Positions 1 to 11,689 of a DNA stretch of 64,000 nt are shown one piece after another (position 1 is the first letter of the stretch; each line of letters opens with the position of its first letter). The translations under genes were made by a program, and so were the position numbers. The notes below the pieces were generated by a model. That model was given only the letters and a program-made list of their open reading frames with translations, searched no databases and was not told the origin of the DNA. The DNA is from Phlebotomus papatasi (lineage: Eukaryota > Arthropoda > Insecta > Diptera > Psychodidae). The stretch lies in contig NC_077223.1 of NCBI RefSeq assembly GCF_024763615.1, positions 82,212,627 to 82,276,626 on the forward strand, read 5' to 3'.

Positions 1-961
1 AAATGTAGCGTCGAGAAAATGACAATTTGAATTGAATAATTGTCGATGGCAAAAACGGACCGAGAAGAAATAAAAGAAGTCACACAGCTTCTTAGAATTT
101 CCAACCCAATGCCATTCCATCGCGATCACCAAAGAGAACTTCATGTGGTTGTCACGCAAAAAGCCGGTGTAAGTGACTCACATGGTCGGCCTTTCGGAGG
201 CGATCAATTGTTTTATTGTTGGCTGGACAGTGTCGGTTAATTTTATGCGCCAATCACACTCTCCTTTATATTCCACCTCAAATTCAAAATCCTATCCACG
301 GTCTTTTTAGAATTTATGTGTTCACGGAGACGTGTTTAGGAAATCGATGAACTCTCACCCTCTGCCCCTTTGGATTGTTCCCCTCCCGAAACATATCAAA
401 CCAATTTGGCGGGAAAAAATATGATTCTCCATGTCAATTTAATTCCTCACACCCAAAGTCTCCCCCTTTTCGGAGAGGCCCACAAAAAGAAAGTTGAACT
501 GGATTTTTGGTACTGATTTCCATTTTACATTGTATGGGGATTGTCTTACCAAAAAAAAGACCAATATTTTTTTTCACCTGAAATTAACACGAAAAAAAGA
601 CAGATCGCGAAAGGAGATCACACAAAGGCGTAAATTGTGAAAGATTTTTTTACAAAGTCCATCACATGGTCACCGCACAGAACCTGAAGATCGTCAATTT
701 CACTTTCAATTGATGCACCTCAAAACACCTCCGTATGAGACTCTTGCACCTCCAGAGATCAGTTGTTACCTTTTGCGTAATACAAATAGGTGGAAATTTG
801 CACTTTTGAGCAGAAGAAGACGAAAAAAAAAGAAGGTGATGATGCAGATCAGATGAGATCCTCGTGCACACAGAGCTTCAAGATCCGAGGCATGTGCCGC
901 TGAGGCACGCTGAAAAATGTCTAACAGCCTACGTGAAGACACGCCGAGAAGATTTTCTTGT
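1..961. other. Unique AT-rich sequence, no gene recognised
   Basis: No repeat family or domain is visible here. A 66-codon frame (40-240, plus) begins with ATG and ends TAA, but has no recognisable domain and no visible splice or promoter context, so it is not called. Overlapping short frames on both strands at 660-1000 argue against coding. Confidence 0.5.
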
Positions 962-1124
962 ACCTCATCGGGGAATGTGCAATAAAACACAGAAAACAAT
1001 GTATCGATCGAGGGCGCCTATTAATGGATCTTTGGGGGAGATCGTCCGTGCCAATTGGACACTCCGTCACGATGCGTCCCACAGTGGAGTGCGATTTTCT
1101 CAGGAATGTTATCAGATCATTTCA
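962..1124 (+). repeat. Exact 163-bp direct duplication, copy 1
   Basis: This segment, starting ACCTCATCGGGGAATG and ending CAGATCATTTCA, recurs with no mismatch at 1301-1463, start to start 339 bp. Sequence on either side of the two copies differs, so this is a duplicated block rather than a longer tandem repeat. It has no terminal inverted repeats. Perfect identity points to a recent duplication or an assembly effect. Confidence 0.95.
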
Positions 1125-1261
1125 GGGGGTACAGCCTCAACTTGTGACAATTCCCATTACCTTTTGTGAACTGACTTTATGAGGGAACATTGAAGGTTAA
1201 AAAATACTTAAATGTTCTGGAATGTTGATGAAATGCAAAGCTGTTTGAAAAATTTCAAATA

Positions 1262-2550
1262 ATTGTCACATTGACATTATTATTGACAGCTGTCACTGTC
1301 ACCTCATCGGGGAATGTGCAATAAAACACAGAAAACAATGTATCGATCGAGGGCGCCTATTAATGGATCTTTGGGGGAGATCGTCCGTGCCAATTGGACA
1401 CTCCGTCACGATGCGTCCCACAGTGGAGTGCGATTTTCTCAGGAATGTTATCAGATCATTTCATGTTAATGTGACATGATAAATCGACGAATTTTTTTAA
1501 AGCTGACTTATCACTTAGCATAAATTAGAAACATGGTCAGTGGACAAATTAGACTTAACTCGAAGACTTTTCGCGAGAGGACTACCTTGACAGACAAAAT
1601 GAGTAGACGTAAAACAATGCATTAAACGGGAAACAAAGCTCTGGAGTAATACTGAATATTAAAGTGTCTACGTCTTAATTATGATTCTTTTTCAAAATGT
1701 GACAGCTGTCAAATAAATCATATAATTTTGACAGCTACCACCAACATTAAGGTTATGTACATTTTTTTAACAGCAACTGTTAAAACAAATAATAGTGACA
1801 GTTGTTCTGTCAAAATTTTCTGTCAGTCAATCCTAGAAACCCTAAATGTCATTTCATTCCTCGACCTTGGAAAGGTTAACGTGATTTTTTTAATTTTCAT
1901 AAGGAAAGCTGTCAAAATACAACTGTCAAACCATTATGTAGATTAGTTACTGTACCTTGCTAATTCGATAATGCTCAATTAATTTGTGGTAATTTGAAAA
2001 TTTAAAATAAACTTAAAAGAAAATTTTAGTTATATTCTTTTGACATTATTTAATATTCTGGAAAAGAAACTTTTTGCTTTTATGACATGTGTCAAATTGG
2101 CAGATAGTTACAGCCATATCAAAACAGTTGAGATACAACTTTCCCTTGACATTTTCCATTTGACAACTTTTGGAATTTAGATGAATTCACAGTTGATATC
2201 AAACCGATTTTGCTTGTTTACTAATAACCTAATAATCCTTTTAAGTGTTAATTATTTAATTCTTCAAAGGGAAAACTCAAATTGGATCAAGGATTTCCCA
2301 AGAATTTCAAATTCAACTATCCCTTGATTTTTCCCTTGATATTTTCCATTTGACAGCTGTCAGAATTTCATGGGATCGTTTTTTATATCAAATCGATTTT
2401 TCTTGTTTACAAATAACGTTTTAGGTGTTAGATGCTTCATACAGGAAACACAAATTAAAACAAAGTCTTGTCCTAATATGACAGATGTCAGGATCGATAA
2501 GTAACTGACAGCAACTGTCAAACTGACGTAATTTACTTGTCATTTACAAT
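1262..2550. repeat. TGACAG/CTGTCA-rich degenerate repeat field
   Basis: TGACA or TGTCA words recur on both strands, often as palindromes: GACAGCTGTCA near 1290, 1702 and 2353, ACATGTGTCA near 2085, GACAGATGTCA near 2480. Two related stretches read TTGACATTTTCCATTTGACA (about 2147) and TTGATATTTTCCATTTGACA (about 2337), which suggests old duplicated units. A similar field lies at 57.87-59.4 kb. TGACAG is the core bound by TALE homeodomain proteins, but repeat origin is the simpler reading. Confidence 0.6.
1301..1463 (+). repeat. Exact 163-bp direct duplication, copy 2
   Basis: Second copy of the block at 962-1124, same orientation, identical over 163 bp. It lies inside the TGACAG/CTGTCA field: GACAGCTGTCACTGTC abuts its left edge and TGTTAATGTGACATG its right edge. 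The second copy may therefore be the insertion into pre-existing TGACA-rich sequence. Confidence 0.95.
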
Positions 2551-4199
2551 TTAATAAATTTCACGAAACTTTTCACTCCATTTAGATTTCTAGTCGTCAA
2601 TTAAGACGTGATTTCTCGATAGAGAAAACATATCTACAGAAATTGTAGCATGAGAGATGATCATAAAAATAAATCATACAGCGTATCTATTTGATTAGGA
2701 ATTTTTATGTGATCGCCATGAAAGTATGTTGGTGGAGAAGTGAGCATTTAATTAATCACATGAGACAAAATTAATGATTAAAAAACGAAAGATAAAAACC
2801 AATGGCACAAAGGACCAGTTGCCGAATGCCCAGAATCATCTGAGCATGGGAGAGAGAGAAGATCATGGAACAAAAAGATGAAAGTTTTTTGGGTAACAAC
2901 CACAAAAATATCAAGCTCCAGTCACAACACTAAAAACCGTCGAGACATCAGCGCCCACGCAGTGAGAGATTCTTATTCGGAATCCCACTTTGTGGTTCAA
3001 ATGTGGTTTGTTCTTTTATTGGTATCCCAACCATTCCGCCTTGGTGGAGGCTCTCCACCGTAGTTTATAATAATCAAATAAATTGAGGCACCACACACAA
3101 AAGACGAGATATCGAATGAGATAAAAAGGAGTCACCTTTTTTTTTTACTTCTTCTTCTCCAAGTTGGAAGAGAGCTCAAAGGTATAACCTCTGGGGTAAC
3201 ATCATGATTCACTTAAAGCACCGATAAATGATTGTGGTGTAGTTTTGAATGGTGGAATTTTCGATAGAAAATACAATTTCTGAGTGGTTTACATTTTCTA
3301 AAATAGGAAATTAAAGTAAAAGGAGTGATACGCTGCTCTCTTGCCCTACATTAAATGATTGGTTAATCAAGAGTGAAAACCTTCCCACGACCTCACACAG
3401 AGTCCCATACACGTGGGATAGCCCACAGACCATTAGATGGTGACAATGTGAACCAAAAAGCCAACCTCCAAAGCAATTCCGGCGGAAAATGTGAATTGTC
3501 ACTGATCCAAAAGAGTGAATTGCAAGGTGAAGAAGATCAAATAGATCCGCGGTGGGAATGATTATAAGGCACAAGAATGGAAAATTGATCGATTCAATTC
3601 AATTTGATTCGTTACGGTTACCCGCAAATATATATATATGTAGCAACTGTGAGATCAATGTAAAGGACCAATTCTTCATGTTAACTTTATTGTTGCAACA
3701 AAGTCTTTCTTTCAAAAATAAAAATAAAAAGAAAAATTTCATACGATCTACAATTGTTTTCCCCGTTCGATCATGGATCCATCCTTATGATCGTGCCTGA
3801 GAACAATTTAATATCTCAAGCCCTTCTTTATACCCCAACCCCACCTCTGGAACATTAATCCAGCATGGAGTGCCAGTGATTTATCCCAAACACTCACAAT
3901 AGCGCCTTGATCGCGATCAAAAGCGTGAAATGGATCAATTGCTGAGTGATCGTCATGTGTGATCACCGCAGTTGCTCCCATGGCTTTGCCCTGTCTTTTG
4001 TACTACACACAATCTTCCACATTGCCATCATCTTGGGATACTTTACTGTTTACAAATTTACACAAAGAAATTGACTTATCGACTTGCTTAGCGTCAAAAT
4101 CAAGACATAACGCTAAAATCGTTACATTTTGAAACTTTAATTGTGTACTTTTATTGATATCTCAACAGAGGGAAACACAGACGAGATTTAGAAATTTTA
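2551..4199. other. Mostly unique sequence, no gene recognised
   Basis: The stretch 2850-4020 is less AT-rich than its surroundings and free of recognisable transposons. It holds a short (TA)n run near 3630 and a self-complementary GATCGCGATC at about 3911. Short frames at 2878-3063, 3373-3561 and 3552-3800 show no domain and are overlapped by an opposite-strand frame. It could be regulatory DNA; nothing in it supports a coding exon. Confidence 0.4.
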
Positions 4200-4219
4200 A
4201 AAAAGAATTACTGTACGAT

Positions 4220-5295
4220 CAATCCCAATCCCAATCAATCCCATCGCCTAAAATGTTTGGGATTGGAAGACTTCAATCGAACTCCGCGAAATGGATTTAA
4301 ATCTCTTTTGTGATTGAATTTAAAATAATTGTAAAATCAATTTTAGTATCATAATACTATTTTTAATTGTGAGACAGGCATTTTGCAATATATTTTGAAA
4401 TGAACTCAATCCCATTATGGGATTGATTTTTGGGACTGATTCACACTAATTTGAAATCAGAATCTTTCTTATTCAACCGTAGAATTTTACGGTAGAATTT
4501 TAGATCATTTTGGAACTAATTTTGTACCAATAATTTTAATAGTACTTGGGATTGAGAAAATTCCATAGTTAGATTTATTTGATGGAGTTGTAAGATCAAA
4601 TATTTCAGAAATTGAATAAAATTTATATGTCATATTTGTATTTTTTCTCAACCATCCTGACAATGGAATAATCTTATAGAATATTGTGAACTAAATTTAA
4701 TCCAACTTTGAGATTGACTTTTATAACATTTTGTTTGGAATCGATTAATTTATTGAAAACTGTAATAATAATAAATAAAAAAATGATATATGATTGTTTT
4801 TTAAGGATTTATCGGAATTGAAGTAATCCCATAGTGGGATCGGTTTGAACTTATTAAAAATCGCTAGAATAATATTTAAGAAATTTTACAAAATTTATGC
4901 CACATTTTACTTGTTCCATCCCATAATACCATAAAATGATCAAAAAGTCTTTTCTCTAATTGTATATTTTGTAATCGAGCATTAGATTATCCCATCAATT
5001 CAATCCCATTAATTGTGGTATTGATCTTAGACAAATCTTGTGCCTGAAGTATTGTGGTATTGATTTTAGAAAAATTTTGGGATTGCTGCAATCCCATTTT
5101 GAACTACATTTGTTTTGAAATTTCCATATGTCTTGGGATTGATTCAATCCTATTTGATTTCACAAATTGTGATTGGTATTACGCAAATGGAATTCGTTGA
5201 ATCCCAATCTAGGAATAATTTTAATGATATTTTAGAATTGATTAAATACCATTATGGGATTGATTCTATCCCATACGTGCCATTCCTAGTGGGAT
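4220..5295. repeat. Degenerate array with CAATCCC/GGGATTG palindromes
   Basis: Inverted words CAATCCC and GGGATTG recur, frequently as a palindrome such as CAATCCCATTATGGGATTG at 4407-4425. Approximate centres are 4240-4260, 4416, 4551, 4708, 4833, 5010, 5088, 5145 and 5255, so most intervals are about 125-175 bp. Sequence between keywords is AT-rich and weakly similar. The 62-codon frame at 5115-5303 is a by-product of this array. Confidence 0.65.
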
Positions 5296-6174
5296 TAACA
5301 TGACTTTTCATAAACGACTCGTCATAATTTTAAATTTGAATTAACCGAGTTTTTTAGATACCAGATGGCGACACCAATATTGTATCAACCAAGAGAATTT
5401 AAAAATGCAACCGTCATATTGATCCTAATAAATTCCCATTGGTTTTTGCTATTCCCTTGCACAGATCTCTAACTGATCTCGTCACAAGAAGCCTCTGGTG
5501 TTTATTTGTGTCTAATTGTTTACTGCATCTCCCCAAATACACCCAATCCGTAACAAAGTGCAACATCCCAGGCTCATCAAAAATTTAACCGAAAAAAGTG
5601 CCTTAGATGAAAAAGTGGCATATAAGAAGAGGGAGGAAATACCAAAAGTGAGAGAGATAGACATAATTTATTTATTATTGTGTACGCAGCGGGAAAAAAA
5701 GCGTGAGAATAAGCGCAAGTGACCACAAGTTAGCGTCCCACAGTCTCTCTTTTTACCCAACCATAGTCCCACCGGCCCGGTCTCCAACACATCAACAATC
5801 AACTCACCTCTCAAGAGGCAATTGTTGGCCGTCCAATATTGAAATTATTTATTGGTAACTTCTTTAACGTTAAATTATTTCACACATCAAACACTCCGAG
5901 GTGGGGAAAATTGTTTAAAAGTGTAAGAAGAATGACAACCGTGTCGAAACTCAACTGATTGAACGATGGCGCACAGTGAGTAAAGTGGCTACCCGAAAAC
6001 AAAGCCAAATACGTCGGAGTGATGAGAAGAAATCCAGCCACAAGAGAGACATATGGAGAAGTGCTGTGTGAAAGATATCGCAAGAACTTACACCAAAGAA
6101 CCATCAAGTCAATAAGCACAGAACATTGGCAGTGGATGAAAATCCATCTGTAGCACCGTTGGATCTTTATTCGA
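5296..6174. other. Unique sequence, no gene recognised
   Basis: No repeat family is visible. Short frames on plus (5516-5722) and minus (5880-6119) have no recognisable domain. The 5740-5830 stretch is locally more GC-rich. Confidence 0.4.
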
Positions 6175-7030
6175 TAAGTAAGGAATCAAGCCCTATTAAG
6201 TTTAGAACGATAAGTATTTAAAAATTTAGGATGTAGGATACATATTGGGAGATCGCATCTAAATCAGAATAGAAGACAGATTTTGAAAAATGAATCTTAA
6301 AGTATGAGCCAAAGTTTTGGAATCATGCCCTATTTGGGATAAGAACCTTTCCCAATTTGTTACATCTCATATATCATCCAATTGAGATAAGAACCGAGAA
6401 TTGGGATTTTGAATATTAAACCCCTGGAACAGTCTGTGTTAAAGCTGACCTGGATTGTATATTATCTTCATTGAGATCAAGCCCTATCTATAGGATCGGG
6501 AGGATCTTTTCTAAATTGAAGTTCCCAACTTCTGAACTCATTTAATTAAAATAAGTATTGATTGTAATTAGGTTTTCTGAGTCAAGTAATATGACCATAT
6601 ATCAAAGGCAATATGACCTTTGGGATAATGCTTCTTATAAGTTTAAGGCCTATTCTAATTGAAATTGATTATAGCAGAATTATCTAATTAGGTGAAAGAT
6701 CGATATGAATTAGGCTTTATAAAACCAAGCCTAAGAAGAGAACCAAATTGAAGAAGGTTCTCTATCACTTTCTGAGTAAAGCCCTATAGGTAAACCTCCT
6801 AACTTGATTGAAGTTCGTCGTATTTTAGATCGTGTAGTTTAGGATAAGGATAAATTTAAATTTCGAATCAGGAATTTCGAAAAATCATATGTCCTTACCG
6901 AAACTGAGCTAGATTTTACATTGCTATTAGAATCAAGCCCTATAACTATGGGACCTGAAGCTAACTTACCTCAAAGCTCTATATGCTTAAAATTCTTTTA
7001 AAATTAAACTTCTCATCACCTATGCATGTC
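6175..7030. repeat. Degenerate ~150-bp tandem array, keyword AATCAAGCCCTAT
   Basis: The keyword or close variants start at 6184, 6320, 6475, about 6641 (decayed), 6775 and 6930, giving intervals of 136, 155, 166, 134 and 155 bp. This is six units of about 150 bp with strongly diverged spacer sequence. No frame or terminal repeat is associated. Confidence 0.65.
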
Positions 7031-7990
7031 ATAAAACCCATTCTCATTTATATATCAGTCTTATTCAATGGATATTAATCCCAATCTACAATATCTTATT
7101 AACCTCGACCTTGCTAATCGGTTTCCAGACACCTTAACCAAAACAATGGCGTACGCATTAATCCTGACATGAAAATAAGACGAAAAAAAACTCCAATGAG
7201 TATCTCAAAAACTGAAATAATATTGTGAATATTTTATTGGGATATGATGGATTTTCGACTGGATAACACATCAAATTCACGGATTAATTGACTCAACTCA
7301 CATTCACCATCATACTTGCGATCTCTTTGATCTCTAACCCGACGTTTTACACACCATTAAATGAGATGATGGGAAATCTACCCAAGAAAGAAGTCGCTTT
7401 TCGGTGTGAATTATATCGTTATACACCGGTAATTGCACCCAAGTACTTTCAGTAGTCACCCTCCCTGGATCCACCATACAAATTGAAGCCAATCAATTGG
7501 TTGGAAATTTTTTGATTAACATACAACATACAAGGAATTCTTCAGTATGACAAACAAACAAAACTCCCATGGGAAAGTCACTCTTGAAGGCGCACACAAA
7601 TTGAAATTAGGCTCATAAACACACGAAAATTATTACCATTGCTCTTACATGAGTATTATCTTTACGCAGAGTACTTTTTTTCGGTGCATTATTTTTGTGA
7701 TATTGTATGACAAACTGGAATTATCCACTTCTTCAGCCTGGGATTGTGAAGAGTTTGGACTTTACAAAAAAAAAAAGACCTAAGATCCACATTAAAATAA
7801 TTGGCACAGGCGAGAGATGTGAAATAAAAGCGCAAAATAAACATTGGCTGATATACAGTATGATCGCCCAATTCGTGGTTATGTACTAAATTTTGATAAG
7901 GGGTTAAATTGGATTGTTATATTTAGGAATGCCTTGTTTTTTGTAAAAATACCCCACCTACCTTAAAGAATTCGCGATTACTAAATAAAA
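7031..7990. other. AT-rich sequence, nothing recognised
   Basis: Neither repeat family members nor convincing coding potential are visible. Two overlapping 60-codon frames on opposite strands at 7689-7889 are chance frames. Confidence 0.4.
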
Positions 7991-7994
7991 AATT

Positions 7995-9040
7995 GATGTA
8001 TACTAAATTTAGTACAATGCACTTAAAGGGATTAAATTGATTGATCTTCTCGGGATTCACACCTCATGTTAAAATGAATCAATCTTGAACGTGTCTGATT
8101 TTAATGTATTAATCGAAACATAAAAAAAAAACAAAAAAGAATCATGGTGTGATATACAATTTAGTACTAATCTGGCTTATAATAAACTTACATCATCTTA
8201 ATACCGAAATGAAATTACTTTCTGAGAACGTTAAATTATAAATACTGAATTTTAGATTTTAATAGGTAGTGGAAAAATGGTCAACGCGGATGTGTACTAA
8301 ACCGAAAGAAAATGTACTAATTTGGATTAAAATTACATTTTCCAAACACAGACCTTAGAGATAAAATGAATAAAGCAATCAAAGTAAAATAGTTTGTAAT
8401 TTAATAATAAAATAAAAATGTATTCCGTAAATCCCAAACTTTGTCCTGAACTAAAACTCATTAGTGTATTCCTACCGAAATACAAAAATGTTGTTAGATT
8501 TTGTTGATAATTACCAGAAAACCTTTTATAGTGCACACATTTAAATCAAACTTGAGCAATTGAGAAAAAAACACTAAGCTATGAGTTGTACTAAATTTAG
8601 TACAAAACACTATTTTTAGTAATATTTATTACTTTATTCATAATCACATTAAAAAATTAAAATTTTCTAAGCAAGACAAGATTCCAAAGTTCTAATCCTT
8701 GGAGAATTATCGTATTTATTGCTTAGTTCTAAATTTTTCTACATAGGTAATAATTCTGATTTCTTATAAAAAATAAACAGCACTAATTTATCGGTAAGGT
8801 AAACATCTTAAGACTGCAACATTTAGAAAGACAAAAAATACTGAGGTGTACTAAATTTATTTGTAGCTCTTCTGGTATGCGTCAGAGAATCTGATTCCTT
8901 TCAAGGTAAAAGCCTCCGATTTTTGCCAAAATTCGAATATGAAGAGAAACGAATTCCTTGGCGAACACCGGAAGAGCTGGAACTACATAGAACTCCGTCA
9001 GATATATATTGCATAAAATTTACTAAATTTAGTACAAAGT
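7995..9040. repeat. Degenerate array with TACTAAATTTAGTA palindromes
   Basis: The palindrome is exact at 8001-8014, 8589-8602 and 9021-9034, with half or decayed versions near 8155, 8293, 8313 and 8848. Several intervals fit about 145 bp or a double of it (149, 143, 295). The pattern resembles the GTAC-centred arrays at 29.3-34.3 kb and 36.9-37.3 kb. A decayed foldback element at 8862-8986 sits inside. Confidence 0.55.
8862..8986. mobile_element. Decayed foldback MITE, same family as 13236-13438
   Basis: The left side (GTAGCTCTTCTGGTATGCG) is an imperfect inverted copy of the right side (CTTGGCGAACACCGGAAGAG). The interior TCCGATTTTTGCCAAAATTC also matches the interior of the better copy at 13236-13438. 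It is shorter than that copy, suggesting internal deletion. No coding capacity. Confidence 0.6.
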
Positions 9041-10477
9041 ACTAAAATTGTAAAATTAAATTTTAAGGTTTCAACCTTAAATTCAGTGGATCATAATCCA
9101 TTGAACGATCGGATTAAGCTTTTTAATGGTCTGCACCAGCCTTAAGGTGAGAGTAGGTAAATTGCAAAGAATGAACGCGAATCAAGGTCAGACTGTATAC
9201 ATATATGAAAAGTGTAGGGGAAAAAACAATTAAAAAGCAAATAAATATAAGATCGAAGAATTGAAGGGAAAAAAAGAAATCAAGGAGTGAGAAAGAGGCA
9301 GGAGGTGGGCAAAAAAAAGAAAGAAATTGGAGTCGCGAGTCCGAAGCACAATGTCTTGGCGCTGGCGATGGAATGTGGCGTGGGAACAGGCGAGAGAAAA
9401 AGAAGAGACCAAAAGGAAAGGTAACCAAATGGACCAACGATTGTAGCACCTTTGGTGGCATTTTCATTCCTCCTCTCTGCATCCCACATTTCTTCCCTGC
9501 CTTCCCAGCATCCACTCCCCAGCATCCCAGCCTAGACCCAGAGTCAAATGATACCTTTGATCTCTCCACCAGCAAACCCATTTATCCTCATATAAATTCC
9601 CCAACCTCCCAGGGCACCATCACTCTCCCCTTTGGGCATCCAAAAGTGACAATAAGAACTCTTCTAATTTTTTTTCAACTCTTTTTCTCTAAAATAAATT
9701 TATGCCATCCCAACATATTAATTGACAGTCACACCACGAAGCTGCATCCACCTCTATTATGCTCAAGAAAATTGATTCACTTAAATTCACGCTAAAATAT
9801 ACCTTTATACCACAAAGTCATACTATCAAAGAAACACTCCGAGATAATTGAGTCATTTTCCCCTCAATGAAATTTATAACAATTTATACATAGAAATATA
9901 CAATCTACGAGGCACTAAATAAACCTAAGAGATCATCGAAAGTAAATAAAACAGGTTACACTCTATTCAGAATATCACCTTTAAGCCATATAAAATAAGT
10001 TAATTTAGTAATTTTCAAAAGCACACACGCGCCACTCTTTAGCATTTACGATGCTGGGAAATCTTATCAGAAAATCAGGCAAAGGAGAGAAAGAGACACT
10101 TTTTTTTGTGACTTCCCCATTAAAAGTGAGGCAAAACTTTCATGGGTTCATTTAATGTTAATCACTGTGATTAATTAAAGTAGATTTAATATAATACAAA
10201 ATTCGCGGAAAGTTTCAATGAGCATTTCTTTTCCTGGGTGCGTTTAATTTTCAAAACAGCACCAATTGCATAAACACGGTAATGTACACTGTTAGAAATC
10301 TTAGTACCATAATTAAGTGCAAGTTCGTATATTCAAGAGAACTTCTTTGTAGGATTCGCCCATTTAAAACAGCGAGAATATCTCAAAATTCTTAATTAGA
10401 AATCATTCAGAATTGTCATTTATGAATTTGTCATAAGTAATCCGAAAAACTTGCAATATTCTGAAATAGGAGATTTA
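9041..10477. other. Unique sequence with a purine/pyrimidine-skewed block
   Basis: From about 9230 to 9560 the plus strand is first purine-rich and then pyrimidine-rich. That skew creates overlapping frames on both strands, including a 152-codon minus frame (9123-9581) of low complexity rich in F, L and S. I do not regard it as a gene. TATAAA occurs at 9592 but no transcript start can be shown. The remainder is AT-rich and featureless. Confidence 0.4.
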
Positions 10478-10670
10478 ATACAGGGAGTTCCGCTTTTAAA
10501 AAAATTCTCGGGACCGAAAAAAGCCTGCGAATCCACTCCAGTGACAGAAAAATTGCATTACTCACAGGAGAAGCCTTTGGAATAAGTTACGGAAACGCCG
10601 TGATGTATGCAACAAATTTTCGGCGCTGATTTTTCAGACTATTTTCAGAACTAACGGTTCCTAATAAATG

Positions 10671-11000
10671 TATCGATTTTATATAAAGGAACATAATCAA
10701 CTTACAGGGTGTTCCGCCTTAAGTGAAAACGCATTGAAAGAAATTGACATGTATTGCCTACCATTGGGAGGTCACTTATAAAATAATTTTTGAAATGCTC
10801 CTAAATGTATGCTAATATTTTTCACCCGGTTCACAAATTTACCGGGTGAAAAATATTAGCATACATTTAGGAGCATTTCAAAAATTATTTTATAATTGAG
10901 CTCCCAATGTTAGGCAATTCATATCGAATTCTTTCAATGCGTTTTCACTTAAGCCGGAACTCTCTGTAAGCTGTTTATGTTCCTTTATGTAAAATCGATA
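10671..11000. mobile_element. 330-bp hairpin (foldback) element
   Basis: The two halves are inverted copies around a centre at about 10835, with a 10-base loop between TTCACCCGGT and ACCGGGTGAA. Pairing runs outward through GCATACATTTAGGAGC, CGCATTGAAAG/CTTTCAATGCG and AAGTGAAAAC/GTTTTCACTT to ATCGATTTTA at the outer ends. The inner 60 bp or so are almost perfect and the outer part has mismatches. A related end fragment (ACAGGGAGTTCCGC) lies just upstream at about 10480. No frame is present. A transcript would fold into a long duplex. Confidence 0.85.
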
Positions 11001-11193
11001 CTGTTCCTCTTCATAACCACCAAAAATTCAACTAAAATAAATAAGGTTGTAAGCTGCTAACAAGAGAACTATGCTAAAGTTTTATCTAACCTTGGTTTAA
11101 TTATTTTTACCGAATTGATTTTCTACTGCTTAGTTTGAATTTTTTACTGACCAAATTTGATTCTTTTTACTGGAAATATTTACGAAAGCAGTA
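11001..11193. other. AT-rich spacer with ACTG-type dispersed words
   Basis: Contains TTTTTACTGACCAAATTTGA and a second TTTTTACTG nearby, words that also occur near 15.98-16.05, 16.46, 44.5 and 49.55 kb. They may be fragments of a low-copy dispersed repeat. Confidence 0.35.
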
Positions 11194-11425
11194 AGGTAAA
11201 GTGATATAAGTTGGACATAGTGTTACAAGTTTGACAATTCGCCGGTACAAGTTGGACATGGCCTTTTTCTTGATAAATACAGTACAAAATTTGTTTTTAA
11301 GCACAAGGAACCAAATTATAAAACTAAAACATTAAAAATATACAAATAAAAATGAAGTACTAAATTTATCAAGAAAAAAAGTCCTACCCAAATTGTACCA
11401 TTGTTCAACTTGTACCACTTTACCC
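11194..11425 (+). mobile_element. Tc1/mariner-like MITE, AGGGTAAAGTG family, copy 1
   Basis: Terminal inverted repeats start AGGTAAAGTGATATAAGTTG on the left and, reversed, AGGGTAAAGTGGTACAAGTT on the right. The left end is followed by three TTGGACA-like subterminal words and the sequence CAATTCGCCGGTACAAG. The whole 232-bp element is repeated in opposite orientation at 32758-32971, which proves the boundaries. TA is visible next to the left end; the right flank has decayed. Non-coding. Confidence 0.85.
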
Positions 11426-11561
11426 TTCACAGAATTGCGGAAAAGCTAAACTGTATGAAACTGTCTCATTTTATCCCCTGAAAAACCTATGTTCTTTGCG
11501 ACCGTTTTAACGGTTTTAACTGTGTTGATAGTGTATTTTAATGTACTACACATACCTATTG

Positions 11562-11683
11562 CTTAAGCAGAGAAGACGACTTAGCGTCATTATAAACAAA
11601 ATAATGATTAAACTACATTTTCATCAGTTTCTTGCTAAGCTGTCTCTCGGCTTAAGCCATAAGACCGTCTAAGGCGTAATTTA
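11562..11683 (+). mobile_element. Partial copy of the TAA-flanked MITE (18629 family)
   Basis: It matches the family from GACTTAGCGT through AATAATG.TTAAACTACATTT to CTCTCGGCTTAAG and a decayed right end (ACCGTCTAAGGCGTAA). The left terminal repeat is truncated. Several substitutions make it one of the older copies. Confidence 0.7.
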
Positions 11684-11689
11684 CCACAC

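Noticed and set aside
9123..9581. 152-codon minus frame
   Set aside because: Strong purine/pyrimidine skew produces it; it is rich in F, L and S, overlaps frames on both strands and has no domain.
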